This document shows, piece after piece, positions 24,947 to 37,708 of a DNA stretch of 64,000 bases. The stretch spans positions 1,116,001 through 1,180,000 of the forward strand of contig NC_051130.1 of assembly GCF_014839805.1 (NCBI RefSeq), written 5' to 3'. A program made the position numbers and the translations under genes. The notes below the pieces were generated by a model. The model worked only from the letters and a program-made list of their open reading frames with translations. It was not told the DNA's origin and did not search any database. The first letter of the stretch is position 1, and each line of letters begins with the position of its first letter. This DNA is from Manduca sexta (Eukaryota > Arthropoda > Insecta > Lepidoptera > Sphingidae).

Positions 24947-27900
24947 GAGTGTTTGTTTCTTGCTTTGAAATTTTGATGGCATGGATAATGTAAGACTGTT
25001 TCTAGTTTTTCAAACATGCTTGATAATCTCTTAACTCTTCTTAGCGATGTAGTCTCTAACAAATGATTGATACCTAATCTTAATAATATAACCTGATCTG
25101 GGCTTACAACCTCAAAGCCATCCCGGTCTACAACTATTGTTCCATGCCACTGGGAGCCCAAAAAAAAGACATTTTAAAAATACAAGAATATAAAAAACAA
25201 CATCAAAGAGATTCCAGCAGCGGTCACCACACGCACCCAGCTGGAACAAAGTGTGGCCCATAGCGGGCATATCTCACCCATAAACCGCCGACCCTCTGCC
25301 CGTGGATATTTGATCTTAAAAAAATGGTAAAGCTGTGATGTGTCGACATTTAGCGGCGAATGCGACAAAGATAAGGATCAACGTACGAGAGCGTTCGGAC
25401 GCTGCGTTTAGACTCTATAGACGTACTATGCACATTAATTATATCGGGAACCTGGAAAAAAATTCGATCTCGGATAATTCGAAATTGTTTTATGATTTAT
25501 TTATTTTAGGCAAATATAATTCTTGAAGTTTTATGCTGAGAAAATATAAAAGCACAGCTGCTGGAAATGTCAGTTATTTATCTATTGGTAATATGATCTT
25601 ATTTGTAGTCATTAAACTCAGTGAGTGCAGATACGCAGTAAAACCACTAATGCCGTCAATTGGATTCGCCGAAAATTTCATCTAATATTTTAAGTAGCCA
25701 TTAAAATATCGAATTCTAACTATTATATATCACCGCTATTTTGTGCCGTATGTCTGTTGCAGCATTTGATAGCGTCTGCGCGGCGCTCTATGTGCAGCCA
25801 CTGTTAATCGAGCGACCTGCTCGTCTCGTCATTAAGTTTTATTATAAGGTTTATACAAATATTTGGTTTAGTGCTGCGCCTACCGACGCTCGCAACGAAA
25901 CTATTTAGAATGGACCTCATTGAACGGCATAACGGGCGAGCCGTACAAACAAATCTTTATGTGTCATAAACGTATTATGACATGTTCAATATGTACTAAA
26001 TGGAATGCCCTTTGCCTTTTTGGTGAACATTGCTTTCTGTTTACGTTGTTAAAATGGAGATTCTTAAGAATTTCTAAGGCACCGTGCAAACTTTGTGAGT
26101 TGCTAAAGACAATTATTGTTAAACTAATGATTTAGGACTGATTTTCCAATCATCAGACAAGAATTATTCGTAGGCTAAAACTTAATAAAAACGAAATAAA
26201 AATGGCAATTGTTGACTTTTATTTATTTTGTGTAAAAACACAAGATAAATTTGATCCCGACGTTTTAAAAATTAGCGCTTAATAAACCAAAGTATCTACC
26301 GATTGTTGATTACTTAAGGCATTTTATTGGAATAACTATCAGTTTCGTTGTTATTGTATGAAAACAAAATATTGATATCTTGTTTACATCGTGAGCCGTG
26401 TGCAAAAATTTGACTAATTTAACACAGTTTTTATTTTCAATACAAGAATGTCCTATTTCGTATCTATGGTTGCGCTTTATAATAGTCGATGTAAATCTTC
26501 TGTAAGTGTTTGATACGAAAAAGATGAGGTAATTTCTTTAGCAGCAGGTATTTCTTGATCTTTCAAGAGATAAGTAGTGATGTTTGCAATAATAAAAAAT
26601 CAATTACGGTCCATCGCGTTGCGTGTCGTCACATCCGGCCGCGCAAAAAGATAATGACGCAGGTACCAAACTAATAGTCTGTTACACGAATTAATAAAAC
26701 ATTTGAATCTTCACAGATGTCATACAGGGATAATGTTTGTGTGTCCGCGTGGGGTGATTTCAGTAACTTACACGATACTGAAAATTCATCCAATAATATA
26801 TAGCTATATTGTCCGCGAGGGTGTATATAGTATACTTTGTTTTGATTTTATTTTTTAAACTGTGGGAAAAGGCTTTTGGCGAATGGAGACAAAAAACTCA
26901 ATAAAGATAAAAATAAATGTCAAAAGGTGTTTTGTAAAAGATGATGCAGAAAGCAGATAGCTTGTTTTTTACACCACCAATACACAAAATAAGTACGTGG
27001 CCTTCCGAATAAAACAGTCGCTAACTATGCTCGGGTTTATGTCCAAGTTTCCTTACACAATATGAGATGGACTGGATTGCAAAAGGAGCTTAAATTCTTC
27101 AATTCCGTCATAAAACTAACACAAATTGTCGGTTAAAATATTTTGAAAAGTTGTACATGCTGCCCCCTTGCATTCGGAGTGTGATAAGTATAGAAGGAAC
27201 AGGAGTATAAAAGATTATATGTCCCAGGAGGACTATCGTGTACGAGAAGTCTAGCTCGAAATTCTGTTACGGCAATTTCATTCCTCTGAACAAACTTTTT
27301 TCTTTCAATATTTACCAATATGTTTTTAAAACTATTGCTGCAAATATTACGAAGTAAGGAAACAATGGCGATCCAAATTCATATTATTATCTATTATTTG
27401 ATTGTGACGACTTAACATAATTATTGTGTTTCTGTTGTGTTCACACGAAGCGATGTTTCATCGAGCAAATGTAGATATTTATTGTAGTTAAATATAAATA
27501 ATGTGCTAATAGATATTGGCAGTATACAAAATATTGTCTGTTTATCACATTATATTTTGTATGTAGTACAGGTCAGTAAATAAGCAGAATGGCCTGTTCT
27601 CTAGCATATTCACCGCCTTAAATACTCACAATATCCAAAGACTCATGGCTACGCTTGGCCCACAAAAGATTCTTTTGAGTGCTGAAATCTTTTCAACTCA
27701 TTGCTTATTAGTTCTTACAATTCATATAATAATAATGTTATACCAATAATTGAATTCGGTTGTACAAATGAGCTCTAAGGTGGCGTTCCCTCCACTGTTC
27801 TATAGTTGTGTTCTGAACTGCACCTACAGCGCTGAAAGCGTAGTTCAGATTGTGTCATATGAATTCATATAATTTATGACGCATAGTATCGTGGGTCGCG

Positions 27901-29712
27901 CTTCGGTCACGCGCACCGCCCTTTTAAGACGAGGCGGGTTCTGTAGTATGTATACATTAAAGGCTACGATGTAGTCACACACCCTATTGACCAGTTTAGA
28001 GTTAAATACTTCATTAACTCTTAATTGCTGTCGTTTTGCAATCAAAATATGATTGATTATAGCAAGAGGAGGAGTTATCCAGATGTCATAAAAGTTCTAC
28101 ACCTAATAGTACGATGTAGTGCAAAAATATAATAGCTAAGGAGTGGAATGGCACCTTCGACAGTTTACGGAATATAAAACCGCCCAAGTAGTCCTGCTTA
28201 ATATAAGCGATGTAAGGAACATGGTTTTAATTTGAAAATTGTTACTCTTATTTTAATAAATTTAGTATATTAGAATTTAAATCTTATTAGCTACATAATA
28301 TATACTACAAAAGTTGTCCAAAGGTTTAATAAATACTCAAATTTAGAGAAAAGTAAAGTATTCTTGTTTTTAGAACTTTATTAATACTCATCTACTAAAG
28401 TTGAGATTAATAGGTACATACTCATTTTTACACAGTCATGCCTAGGAAGTAGCGTATATGCAATGCGTGATCGAGTACATCCCTGTTCGTGCCTTCAACT
28501 ACTACTAAGTCCCACGCATTTTCTACAAACTTCCGCATTTATTTGCATTTCGTATATTAACGCTATCCCTTAACAAAAAAAACACTACTAACTATTGCGA
28601 CCCCCCCACACCTCAACCTCACCGCGCTCTCAGACACATTTCAACCTGACCGTATACCCTCAGGGAAGGCCGATGAGGTGCGAACGAAAGCATGCTACGC
28701 CGTCCTGCCTCTCTGGAAGATCCCCCTGCACTTATTGATAATGCAGGCAAAGGGAACGGCTGTATGAAACAGTAAGGCCTTTTGTCGGACACACATATGT
28801 GGCCTGTAAATATTTACATATATAAACTAACACTACAGCGACTCTCAGTACTCATACCACAATAAAATGCAGGAAAAAATAAATCTGTAATCAAATATAT
28901 TCTCGCGTAAAACTTAATCTTGTATGGAAGGTCGATAATATACAATTTCTCGGATATTATGAACATTCCTGGCGGTATCACGCACCATCGGGCACTAGGT
29001 CATGTCTAAACACTAGCCACAAAAAACGGTCAATGTTCATGCAATATACAGATATCACTAACAATTTAATTATAGTAATATGTCTTCATATTGAAACATG
29101 ATCTCATAATGATGCATGCAAGATCACCCGAGTAGCGGTGATGAGATATTCACAAATCTATTAGACCGTTCATTGGTATAGTGGTTGTGAAATCGATGAC
29201 GCTAGGTTCAATTATAACGGGCAATTTGTGTGAGATTTTTAGGAATACATACGTGAATGAGGACAAATAATTTGAGTTGCCAATCAAGAACTAAGTTAAG
29301 TTTAGCTCACATGGCTGAGATATTTTTTCATACATGTGTCAACACCGCAATTATATACATGAAGCTATCTATAATATGTAACTTGCTCAGCTATGTGAGC
29401 TAAGCTAAATTAACTAAGAACCGATATAAAGCTCTTATCGCTTATGCAGGGTGACTGTTTTTGCGATATTCAAATTGATGTGTTTTCGCCCCAATTATAG
29501 TATACAAAAAAACCGTGGCTGAGTGAGCTTCATGTTCGCCTGTGCTTTCGGGAATAGCAGACATAATTGTATGTGTAAACCAACTTATCACACACAACGT
29601 TATACCTTCTCACAATTAACGAGTCTCATGTGAGCTAATTCCGCGTAGGTGGGACCATCAATAGCTAAAAATTAATTGAAAAATTAGGTAGATATTGTAA
29701 CTTTGACTTTTG

Positions 29713-29819
29713 GGATAACCAACACCTCAGTCCGCCCCGAGACTACAAAGTCTTCTAAACGTCGGGAGAAAATTATAATATAAAAACCGCGATAAATCCA
29801 TAAAATAGTTTTATTTCAG
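29713..29819 (-). repeat. Palindromic 'gacgtttcgaagac' element, minus half, copy 2
   Basis: This is the counterpart of 12074-12180, nearly identical to it. Confidence 0.7.
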
Positions 29820-30144
29820 AGTCTCGTATGAGTTAGCATAGTGCTCCGGATACGTGATTTGAATGTTTGCACCCTATTTTAAAAGCCTCCGTGGTGTAGT
29901 AAACAGGGCTTTGGAACTGTTAATGTTATATTATATGATAAATAAATGACGTTTATGTTTATCAAGTTCCTTTGCCCACCAACTACACTTTCAATACTAA
30001 TTTCTACTACCTATATACAATGGTTGGTAAAGCAGAGTAGAGATAGGTTTTATTAAATTATTTATTTAAATAACGAAAGAGCGATAGTGGTAGTGATAAG
30101 TACCATAGTTATAATGTTATTTTATTTCTTGTTCTTTTATATAA

Positions 30145-30330
30145 ATGCATGGTAATGTGACCGCACTGCACGTGAGTATAAGCGGAGTGGGGAACAATCG
30201 AATGGCTACTGACGAAAGATTACTCAACAGTCGACATAATTATTCAGGCCTGTGGAAACTGTGGATGTCTGTTTACACCCTGTGTATATACACACACAGA
30301 CGTACTGACGTGGGCCACTATGGTCTTTAA
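30145..30330 (+). repeat. Repeat F-like segment, plus orientation, copy 2
   Basis: This is the counterpart of 12508-12693, identical in the region compared by eye. Confidence 0.45.
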
Positions 30331-30904
30331 TATGTAATTACAAATTAAAATACGCGGTGCATTGCTGTACCAGTCCGTATCCATTCATACTTAATACTTG
30401 ACAAAAGACCCTTTTGCTCGTTTGAAATTCCCCTGCTAAAAAAAAATCATTTTGCTTATTTATAGGACAGTATATTGGTAGTCGTCTGCGTTGGTTATAA
30501 ATTCGATCTAGTTGCGAACTTTCTCTCGAGTGAATCATGTGTTTGATTGTTTCAGAACACCTTGAACTCTATTTTTCTTACAAGTAACTTGGCCCCATTT
30601 TATGTAATAGATGAGTCAAGAAGATATCTAAGGGCCTGTTTCATATGTCCAGATTAGCCGTCAGTAGATGTATTGCACTGGTAAAGTACGTACTACTTGG
30701 TACTAATTGATTGAGATTAATCAGGCTGACTTTTGTATTTGGTTATCTTATAAATATTATATTTGTTGAGAAGTTCTTACTCAGTGGATGTGATTATGAC
30801 GCTAATCATGGCAGTGTAAGGAATTAAGTTGAATATCTGGACAGTCATTAAAATTATCCTGGCTTACTTTTACTAAATATACACTTGCTTATATTAGAAA
30901 ATTT

Positions 30905-31085
30905 GTATTCAGCCAGAGAGCGTCCAGCATGCATGAAACGCAAAGCCCGCCATAGTGGCTGATGTAAGTGTTGTTGCGTTCTGGATCAGCTTGTGTATAT
31001 CCGGATGCAAAATGGCCGACATAATTGTGTCGACTGGCGATGCATGACCATCTCTCGTCAATCAATACTGTCTGGATTCGTCTTC
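30905..31085 (-). repeat. Repeat F, copy 2
   Basis: This is the counterpart of 13274-13450 with a one-base insertion near 30970 ('agtgttgttgcg' for 'agtgtgttgcg') that changes the reading frame. That argues against the long minus-strand frames being coding. Confidence 0.55.
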
Positions 31086-32780
31086 GCTTATCAATAGGTA
31101 CTAAGGTTACTATGCCTTTCCAGAATAAAAACGTTCCGGCCAACCCGAAACATAATTTGCCGTATAGAGCTCTATAGTTTACAACAACAGTATCATCGCT
31201 ATATAGTCTGGTGCAAATCCCATAGCTTCCTACAAGCTTATTCAATTATACTATGCTTATCAATATCAACATAACATAATTAATCATTATGACATGATGG
31301 ATTATATTTGAATAATTTATAGTAAATTAATCGACGCCAACAAAAAACATAAAACTGCCATCAAGTATCACAATATCACATCACATATTTCTATAATTAA
31401 CGTATATAAAGCACACTCGATCTACGTCGCAACAATATGAATTATTGTAGAAATTTGTCTATTATATGCCCGTATTCTTGTAGCAGAATCTAACCGAATG
31501 CAAATCACACACACAACGTCTTTATCCCCGTAGCGGGTGTCACAGGTACAATTAGGGTTTTAATTTTCCACCATATGTTTAGTCCGCTGTGCTAGGAGAT
31601 GGCGACAAAACCAGAAAGACTTTAAAATCAGCGCGACCAAAATACCGCCACTGATTGTCCGAGGTGACTTGCTTCGCATTCTTTGAAGTTCACAGTTCTT
31701 AAAATTTAATAAAGCATCCTTCCTTCCTCATGTGCAGTAGTGAATACATATTATTAACATTATAAAATGTTACTAAAACGAAGGGTGTAAATAATATTTT
31801 AATAGTCATAAACATAATTAAATTGCAAGAACATGTACGTTTGTAAAAGTAATAGCTTTTACAAATGCCCATATTGAATAGAACGTATCCGTTTGTGTTA
31901 TAATACATAAAACACGGATAAATTTGGTAACATGCGATAGTAATGTTTCTGTAAGTCGACATAATGACCTAATTTTTTGCACGGCTAATAGTTAAGTAAT
32001 GTAAGAGATACTTCAGTTTATGGTAGTTTTGTAAGATGTATAATTTGAGTTTTTGTTTATTGCAATAGAGTAAACGAGCTGCTTGGTCATCTCATACTAA
32101 GTGATTAATACCGCCCAGAAACACCCACAAAGCCAAAGATTTATATGAAATAGCTGATGGTAACTGCCCATGCAAATCACGCAGAACTTTGAATTACCAA
32201 CCACTGTGGCATTATAATAAGATTTGTCACTTTAAGCATTAGATGTTATGCATCAGAATACCCTATAACTATACTGGCTAGTACTTGCATAATAGTGCTC
32301 GAACACGATAATGTTTTCTTATTTATTTTATTTTAAAACTTTATTGTATACCATTAGTATTAAAAAACAAAACTAATATGTATACCTATACATATGATGG
32401 AAATTATTTAAACATCAGTGGTACAAATGAAAATAGTCATTGCGGTGGTATCTGCGTAGACTTTTGTACCTATATTGTAGACCTTTATTATTACTCGAGA
32501 CAACTGTCAAATTGCTCGTCGAAATACCCATACGTATGTTTTTAACAATCGCAACAATGGCGATATGTTTTGAAACATTTTAAGCCTCTCGAAGTGATTA
32601 CAAGTAGCTGTGATGTTCGGGACGGGCGGCGGTTCATTACGACGCAAATTACTGTAATTTAGTTATAAGTGAAGTGCGTGGGCGAAGTTACGGTGCCGGA
32701 GCTTTGTGTTGTGTAGGGCCGCCAGACGTCATGATTTTACAGGACATGCCTGCCTTTCAAAGGTTTTGATAATAATGTAC

Positions 32781-33628
32781 ATGAAATTGGATTTTATTTT
32801 TATGATCTACACAATACGATCAATGATTCTAAAATGATATAGATGTTTAGAGGGAAAATATACTTGTCATGTTAAATTTGTAATGTAGAAGGCTGGAACG
32901 TGTGATTGCGTATAAAAATAATTGAACCTAAAAAAGGAAATGTATTTATAGTTAACCCGTAATGATTTTTATGTTAATACATTAATTTTAAGCTAAGATT
33001 ACTAAAATAAAATATTTTTTCTTTATCAGCAGTTTTAACCTGCATTTTAATTATACTTGAAGTGATTGTCACCCTAGTTATAAGTGATTTTCTAGGAAAA
33101 ACAATTGTTATAATAATGTTGTCTTTATAAATCATTTGACTTAGCATTTCAGTATTTATTAGGTTTTTTGCTTGTGATTATATTCGTCTGTGAATATCTT
33201 AATATGTGATGTCACAAGGTGACGGATGAAGTGAGGTACTTACTACAATTATTATAGCTTCTGGTGTAACTGATTGTATGCAGTGGTAGGGTTTACCATC
33301 AGACACCCGGCTCGTCTCATCATTCTAACCTTTACAAAGATACATGGGTACATATTCTTTTATGTTTTTCCTGTTCCAGAGTAGCTCTGCCTACCCTGGA
33401 ACAGGAAAGGTGTGTTATATATGGATATATAAAACATGGGTTTTAATAGCTATATTAGGTCCCATGTCTATAAGTGACGGTATTTATTGCTATTTTCAGG
33501 GCACAGAATGCGAGCTAATGTTAATATTACTTATACAAAATAGTATTTGATAAATCGGCATTATATTTCCATGCACTACTTAGCTACCTAATACGCTTTA
33601 TTAAAAATGAAAACCATATCTAACACAC
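32781..33628. other. Unassigned single-copy sequence right of copy 2
   Basis: This starts exactly where similarity to copy 1 stops. It is AT-rich. The only structure I see is the hairpin at 33367-33408. The plus frame 33344-33550 runs through that hairpin and has no recognisable product. Confidence 0.5.
33367..33408. repeat. Perfect 13-bp inverted repeat with 16-base loop
   Basis: The arms 'tttcctgttccag' (33367-33379) and 'ctggaacaggaaa' (33396-33408) are exact reverse complements. The loop 'agtagctctgcctacc' resembles a motif found in lepidopteran repeats, so the hairpin is probably transposon-derived. The stem is too short for a standard microRNA precursor. Confidence 0.6.
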
Positions 33629-33938
33629 TGGTGGTAGGTCTGTCATATGCATAGTGAGAATCCGCCTGTAGGTAGGTACCACCCCAATGTCTTTCGGCCG
33701 CCAAGCAGTAGTGTGTAGTCACTGTTATGTTCCAGTTTGAAGGACAGTGTACCTAGTGTAACTACTGGACATAATGAGACTTAACATCTCATGTCTCAGG
33801 ATGGCGAGCGCAGTAGAATACAAAACAATACTTTTATATCAAGGTGTTGAATGGCGTTTCTACTGTTTATGGATGGTTGTATCGCTTCCTATCAAGTCAA
33901 AGGCAAGCAAGTTTCGTCATTCAAAGCAAAAAAAAAAT
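33629..33938 (+). repeat. Lepidopteran repeat C, best-preserved copy
   Basis: It includes 'gtaggtaggtaccacc', 'ggccgccaagcagtagtgtg', 'ctggacataatgagacttaa', 'catctcatgtctcagg' and an A-rich 3' end after 'gtttcgtcattcaaagc'. It is the same element as 22333-22636. Orientation is plus, judged by the A tail. It has no open frame of note. Confidence 0.8.
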
Positions 33939-34445
33939 TGAACACTTAATACTCAATCTACTATAGCATTGGAAGATTACCAAAACCCATTAAATTACGA
34001 AATTCTAACAAAAAGTTTAATTAAAAAATATGAAAACCATTCGTGACAAACAATACACGAACCATTTTGTAACAGAAATAATAATTGCACAGACCTTTAG
34101 AGTTAATTATTTGAAAGGGTTTGTCAAATAAATGCACGCAATATACCGTGCATCGCCCTACACCTTTTGGAAACTGAAATATTGACAAATATGGCGAACG
34201 ACTCGCTTGTATTTCTATTTTGAAATATACATATACCTTTGTCATACTATTCTGATGAGGTTTTTAAATGCGCTATTAATGTCTGAAACTGTTATTCTGT
34301 ATTTCCATTTGCTATAGGCTACATTTTATCTCCAGGATATACTTACTTGGAAAAGGAGATGTTAACAAATATTTACTAGCTGTTGCTTTTGTAATACCGC
34401 GATTTACTTATTTTAACATATTTTGACGCATTGAATTTGACGTGT

Positions 34446-34945
34446 NNNNNNNNNNNNNNNNNNNNNNNNNNNNNNNNNNNNNNNNNNNNNNNNNNNNNNN
34501 NNNNNNNNNNNNNNNNNNNNNNNNNNNNNNNNNNNNNNNNNNNNNNNNNNNNNNNNNNNNNNNNNNNNNNNNNNNNNNNNNNNNNNNNNNNNNNNNNNNN
34601 NNNNNNNNNNNNNNNNNNNNNNNNNNNNNNNNNNNNNNNNNNNNNNNNNNNNNNNNNNNNNNNNNNNNNNNNNNNNNNNNNNNNNNNNNNNNNNNNNNNN
34701 NNNNNNNNNNNNNNNNNNNNNNNNNNNNNNNNNNNNNNNNNNNNNNNNNNNNNNNNNNNNNNNNNNNNNNNNNNNNNNNNNNNNNNNNNNNNNNNNNNNN
34801 NNNNNNNNNNNNNNNNNNNNNNNNNNNNNNNNNNNNNNNNNNNNNNNNNNNNNNNNNNNNNNNNNNNNNNNNNNNNNNNNNNNNNNNNNNNNNNNNNNNN
34901 NNNNNNNNNNNNNNNNNNNNNNNNNNNNNNNNNNNNNNNNNNNNN
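34446..34945. other. Assembly gap, 500 N
   Basis: This is a run of exactly 500 N joining two contigs. Frames crossing it on either strand (34408-34962, 34431-34997, 34442-35095) are artefacts. Confidence 0.99.
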
Positions 34946-36369
34946 TTACACAAAGACAGCAATACTTATTTTAATCTTTGTTTTTACGTCATATTGACGA
35001 TAGTACTTAAAAAACAAAGAACTGAACCTATCCATAGCGAGATAGAGGTCTATCCATATGTAGTAAGCATGCATTTAATTAACATTTTTGAATAATGTTG
35101 TGTTTTTATCTTCTAATATCTAATTTGTGTTTCAGTGCTAAGGACACTGTATCACATAAATCCACATCTTAACCGTTATATTATACATCTGTCATAGAAT
35201 ACTATATTTTGTCTCATTTCCTCTGACAATAAATGTCACTCGACATGAGACGACACACATATAGTATAGGATGTTAGCGCGCTGTCTGGATGACGAGCGA
35301 TGGTGAACAAGTTACTTTGTAATTCAAAGCGTTTCTACTGTTTATGGGCAGCCACTTGTCAGAGACAGGCAAGGCTCGTCGTCTCCTTTGCGCACACTCA
35401 TTACAGAATGTATAAATAAATAGCACATAATTACTATCATTATCACGCGGATTTTCTCGTGATGTTTAATAACGTCATATTTATTTATACCAGTAAATAA
35501 AATCTTGTTTTACAAGTGGCTCTGTAATTAAAGTAGTCCAATATCAATTATACAGAAATAATTAGAATTTCAATATTAAAGCAATATTTATTCTTGATTC
35601 ACTTGACATTTTACACATCCTATTTCACGTACGCTCATACCTGTATATCTGAGAAGTAGGCATTATTATTATGAACAAGTCTGTTCAATTCTTACTATAT
35701 TATCATTCATTTCTAGGCAAGCGTGCTCCACGTACACATCACTCACCATCAGGCGAGGTAGCGGTTAAAGGCAAGTTTATATGCTAAAAAATACTTATGT
35801 TGGTTTCCGACGACAAAGAGATTTCTTATGGTATTTTCATCAAATGTTTAGTGATCCCCATGACCCATAAAGTCCTTTCTCCATCACTTTGATTCCTTAT
35901 ACATATAAAATAACTGTGGTTATATGAGTGAACAAATTGTAATAATAATTATTGTCATCAGTGCGAAGCGTCCATATAACCGGAACCTACCGGCTTCCCT
36001 TTTAGGTTCATTTATGTTCGTCCTAGCTTTTGTTTTTCCTTAAATTGACCGCGGTATGTCAACTAACGATTTTTTTTGCCTCGGGTTACCTTTTGAAATA
36101 TTTCACCCTTCGCCAATGATTCTCATATACTTTGATTCCTTATAAATGCAACAATGATCACCTAAGTTATGAAAAAATATTTTTAGTTCTTCAAACCCTC
36201 GAAACACAAAGGAATAAGAAACCCGTCACCGGTCCTAAAAATAAATAGCAATAAAAGCATTAGATAACCAGACAACTCAACCACCCCCTTCAGCAGTGAT
36301 ATAAAGACGTTGTCCCTCATGAGACGGCCCATTTAGACTAGACTATTACAAGTTGCTATATCGGCGTTG
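34946..36369. other. Intergenic or intronic DNA with a decayed repeat-C remnant
   Basis: This is AT-rich DNA with no credible gene. Around 35275-35405 are traces of repeat C ('actttgtaattcaaagcg', 'tttctactgtttatgggcag', 'ggctcgtcgtctc'), too decayed to bound well. Otherwise I see nothing. Confidence 0.45.
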
Positions 36370-36455
36370 CTATAAAAAAAAATAAAAAAATAAAAATGCT
36401 TTATTCATCACGTAGGCGAACATAGTTGCACTTATGATAAGTCAAGGTACATGAG
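36370..36455 (-). repeat. LINE-type 3' terminus, minus orientation
   Basis: On the minus strand, 'cttatcataagtgcaactat' is followed by 'gtgatgaataaagcattt' and then an impure A/T tail. This is the form of a retrotransposon 3' end with an AATAAA polyadenylation signal. It lies about 800 bases downstream of the reverse-transcriptase relic at 37262-37708, in the same orientation, and might be the end of the same element. Confidence 0.5.
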
Positions 36456-37261
36456 AATATTCAATTATTACTTAATTAGATTAGATTATATAAACAAAGG
36501 CAATAAAATAAATGAGAAAAATATACAATAAAGCAAAGAAGCCTTGGCTCGGGCTGCGGGGAAGAAAAAACTTATGTATGTATGTATTTAAATAAGCAAT
36601 AAGGGAGAAGCGCGTCGCGATCCTCACCGGAGTAGGATAATAAAAGCCCTAACCTAGCTAACCTACCAGCCCTTTCACTAACACCTAAGCGACATTTCCG
36701 AAGAAAGGCAGAAAGAAACTCCGGAGCTTTATTTTTGTCATCAATTGTCTATTCATTTATAATATTGTTATTAAATATATATATTTTTTAATAAGTCTTT
36801 TTACTACAAAGTCTGATTAATTATATAAGCTAATACACGCACATCACCGTAAAATTGCGGAAAAAATCCACATAAAAGTATTGTAATAACTAAAAACTAA
36901 CGAAAAAACAATAATACTAAAAAATTTATAAAAACTATGAAACAGTCAGTGTACAGCGTGCATACGCCTACATTTACAAACATAATATTTTCATTTCATA
37001 TTTTGTCGCAGATCTTGGTCAATATAATTAAGATTATAAATTTTAAGGCTGGTGCAACAAAATGATCGGTCGGTCGTCTATTATACATTGATAATTCAAT
37101 GAGTCAATATAAAATAAAATATGTCACATAAATTTAAAACTGTTACCCAGTATAATGTCAAAATTGTGGAAAGGTACACATGAGACGTTTATGTAGTTAA
37201 TTTATAATATTGGCGTTAACATAGGGTTGGACAGGGTGTGCAGGACTGTTTTTCCAAACCG

Positions 37262-37708
37262 TCTGATCATCGAGGGTAATCCTTTACATTATAATACCCC
37301 TTTGACATTAATTCGCGCTTAACATGACACTTAAATTTGTAGCCGGGCAGATTGGTTATTTCAAGAGGGATTTTATTATAGAATTTGATACAATTCGCTA
37401 GATAAGATTTATTTGTTTTACAGAGCCGGAAATTTGGAACAACTAGTTTATTCTTATTTCTAGTGTTCAAACAGTGCAAGTCACTGTTTTCATAAAAGTA
37501 CCTAGGTTCTTACGGACATACATAATATTTTGAAAAATGTATTCAGCTGGCAAAGTCAGTATATTCACCTCCTTAAACAGTTCTCTAAGGGAATCCTTGA
37601 GACCGAAGGTTATAAATTGCACGAATCGCTCTTTTCTGTAAAATAAAAATGGTCTGCAGATCTACTGCAGTACCCCACAGAAGAATGCAATAAGACATAA
37701 TGCTGTGG
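37262..37708 (-). pseudogene. Non-LTR retrotransposon reverse-transcriptase C-terminus, broken
   Basis: Read leftward from about 37708, the minus strand encodes 'HSIMSYCILLWGT' and 'QKRAIRAIYNLRS', the pattern near the end of insect jockey/CR1-like reverse transcriptases ('ILLWG ... IQKKAIR'). After a stop and frameshift near 37590, a second frame (37479-37267) gives 'NTRNKNKLVVP' and then 'FYNKIPLEI', matching the usual C-terminal 'HNTR...KFFNKLP' segment of those proteins. Only the last 150 or so residues are present, so the element is 5'-truncated, as is typical of LINE insertions. The polyprotein is inactive. Family placement is from memory. Confidence 0.75.

Larger units (their letters stand above)
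17171..32780 (+). repeat. Large direct duplication, copy 2
   Basis: This is the second copy of 1-15145, in direct orientation. Similarity stops sharply at 32780, where copy 1 continues 'aatcgg' and copy 2 continues 'atgaaa'. Relative to copy 1 it is about 465 bp longer. Most of that (about 394 bp) arises between 22250 and 23082, where extra transposon sequence is present. It also lacks about 50 bp found at roughly 2450-2500 of copy 1. Divergence is concentrated in patches at embedded repeats, while the intervening sequence is almost identical. If this is a true tandem duplication, the whole unit is 15146-32780 and 15146-17170 is the left part of copy 2. Confidence 0.95.

Noticed and set aside
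34408..35095. Three frames of 184-217 codons on both strands
   Set aside because: All are created by reading through the 500-N gap 34446-34945.
36560..36750. GC-richer segment ('gagaagcgcgtcgcgatcct') as a possible exon
   Set aside because: No sustained frame on either strand and no splice-site context; probably part of the adjacent retroelement debris.
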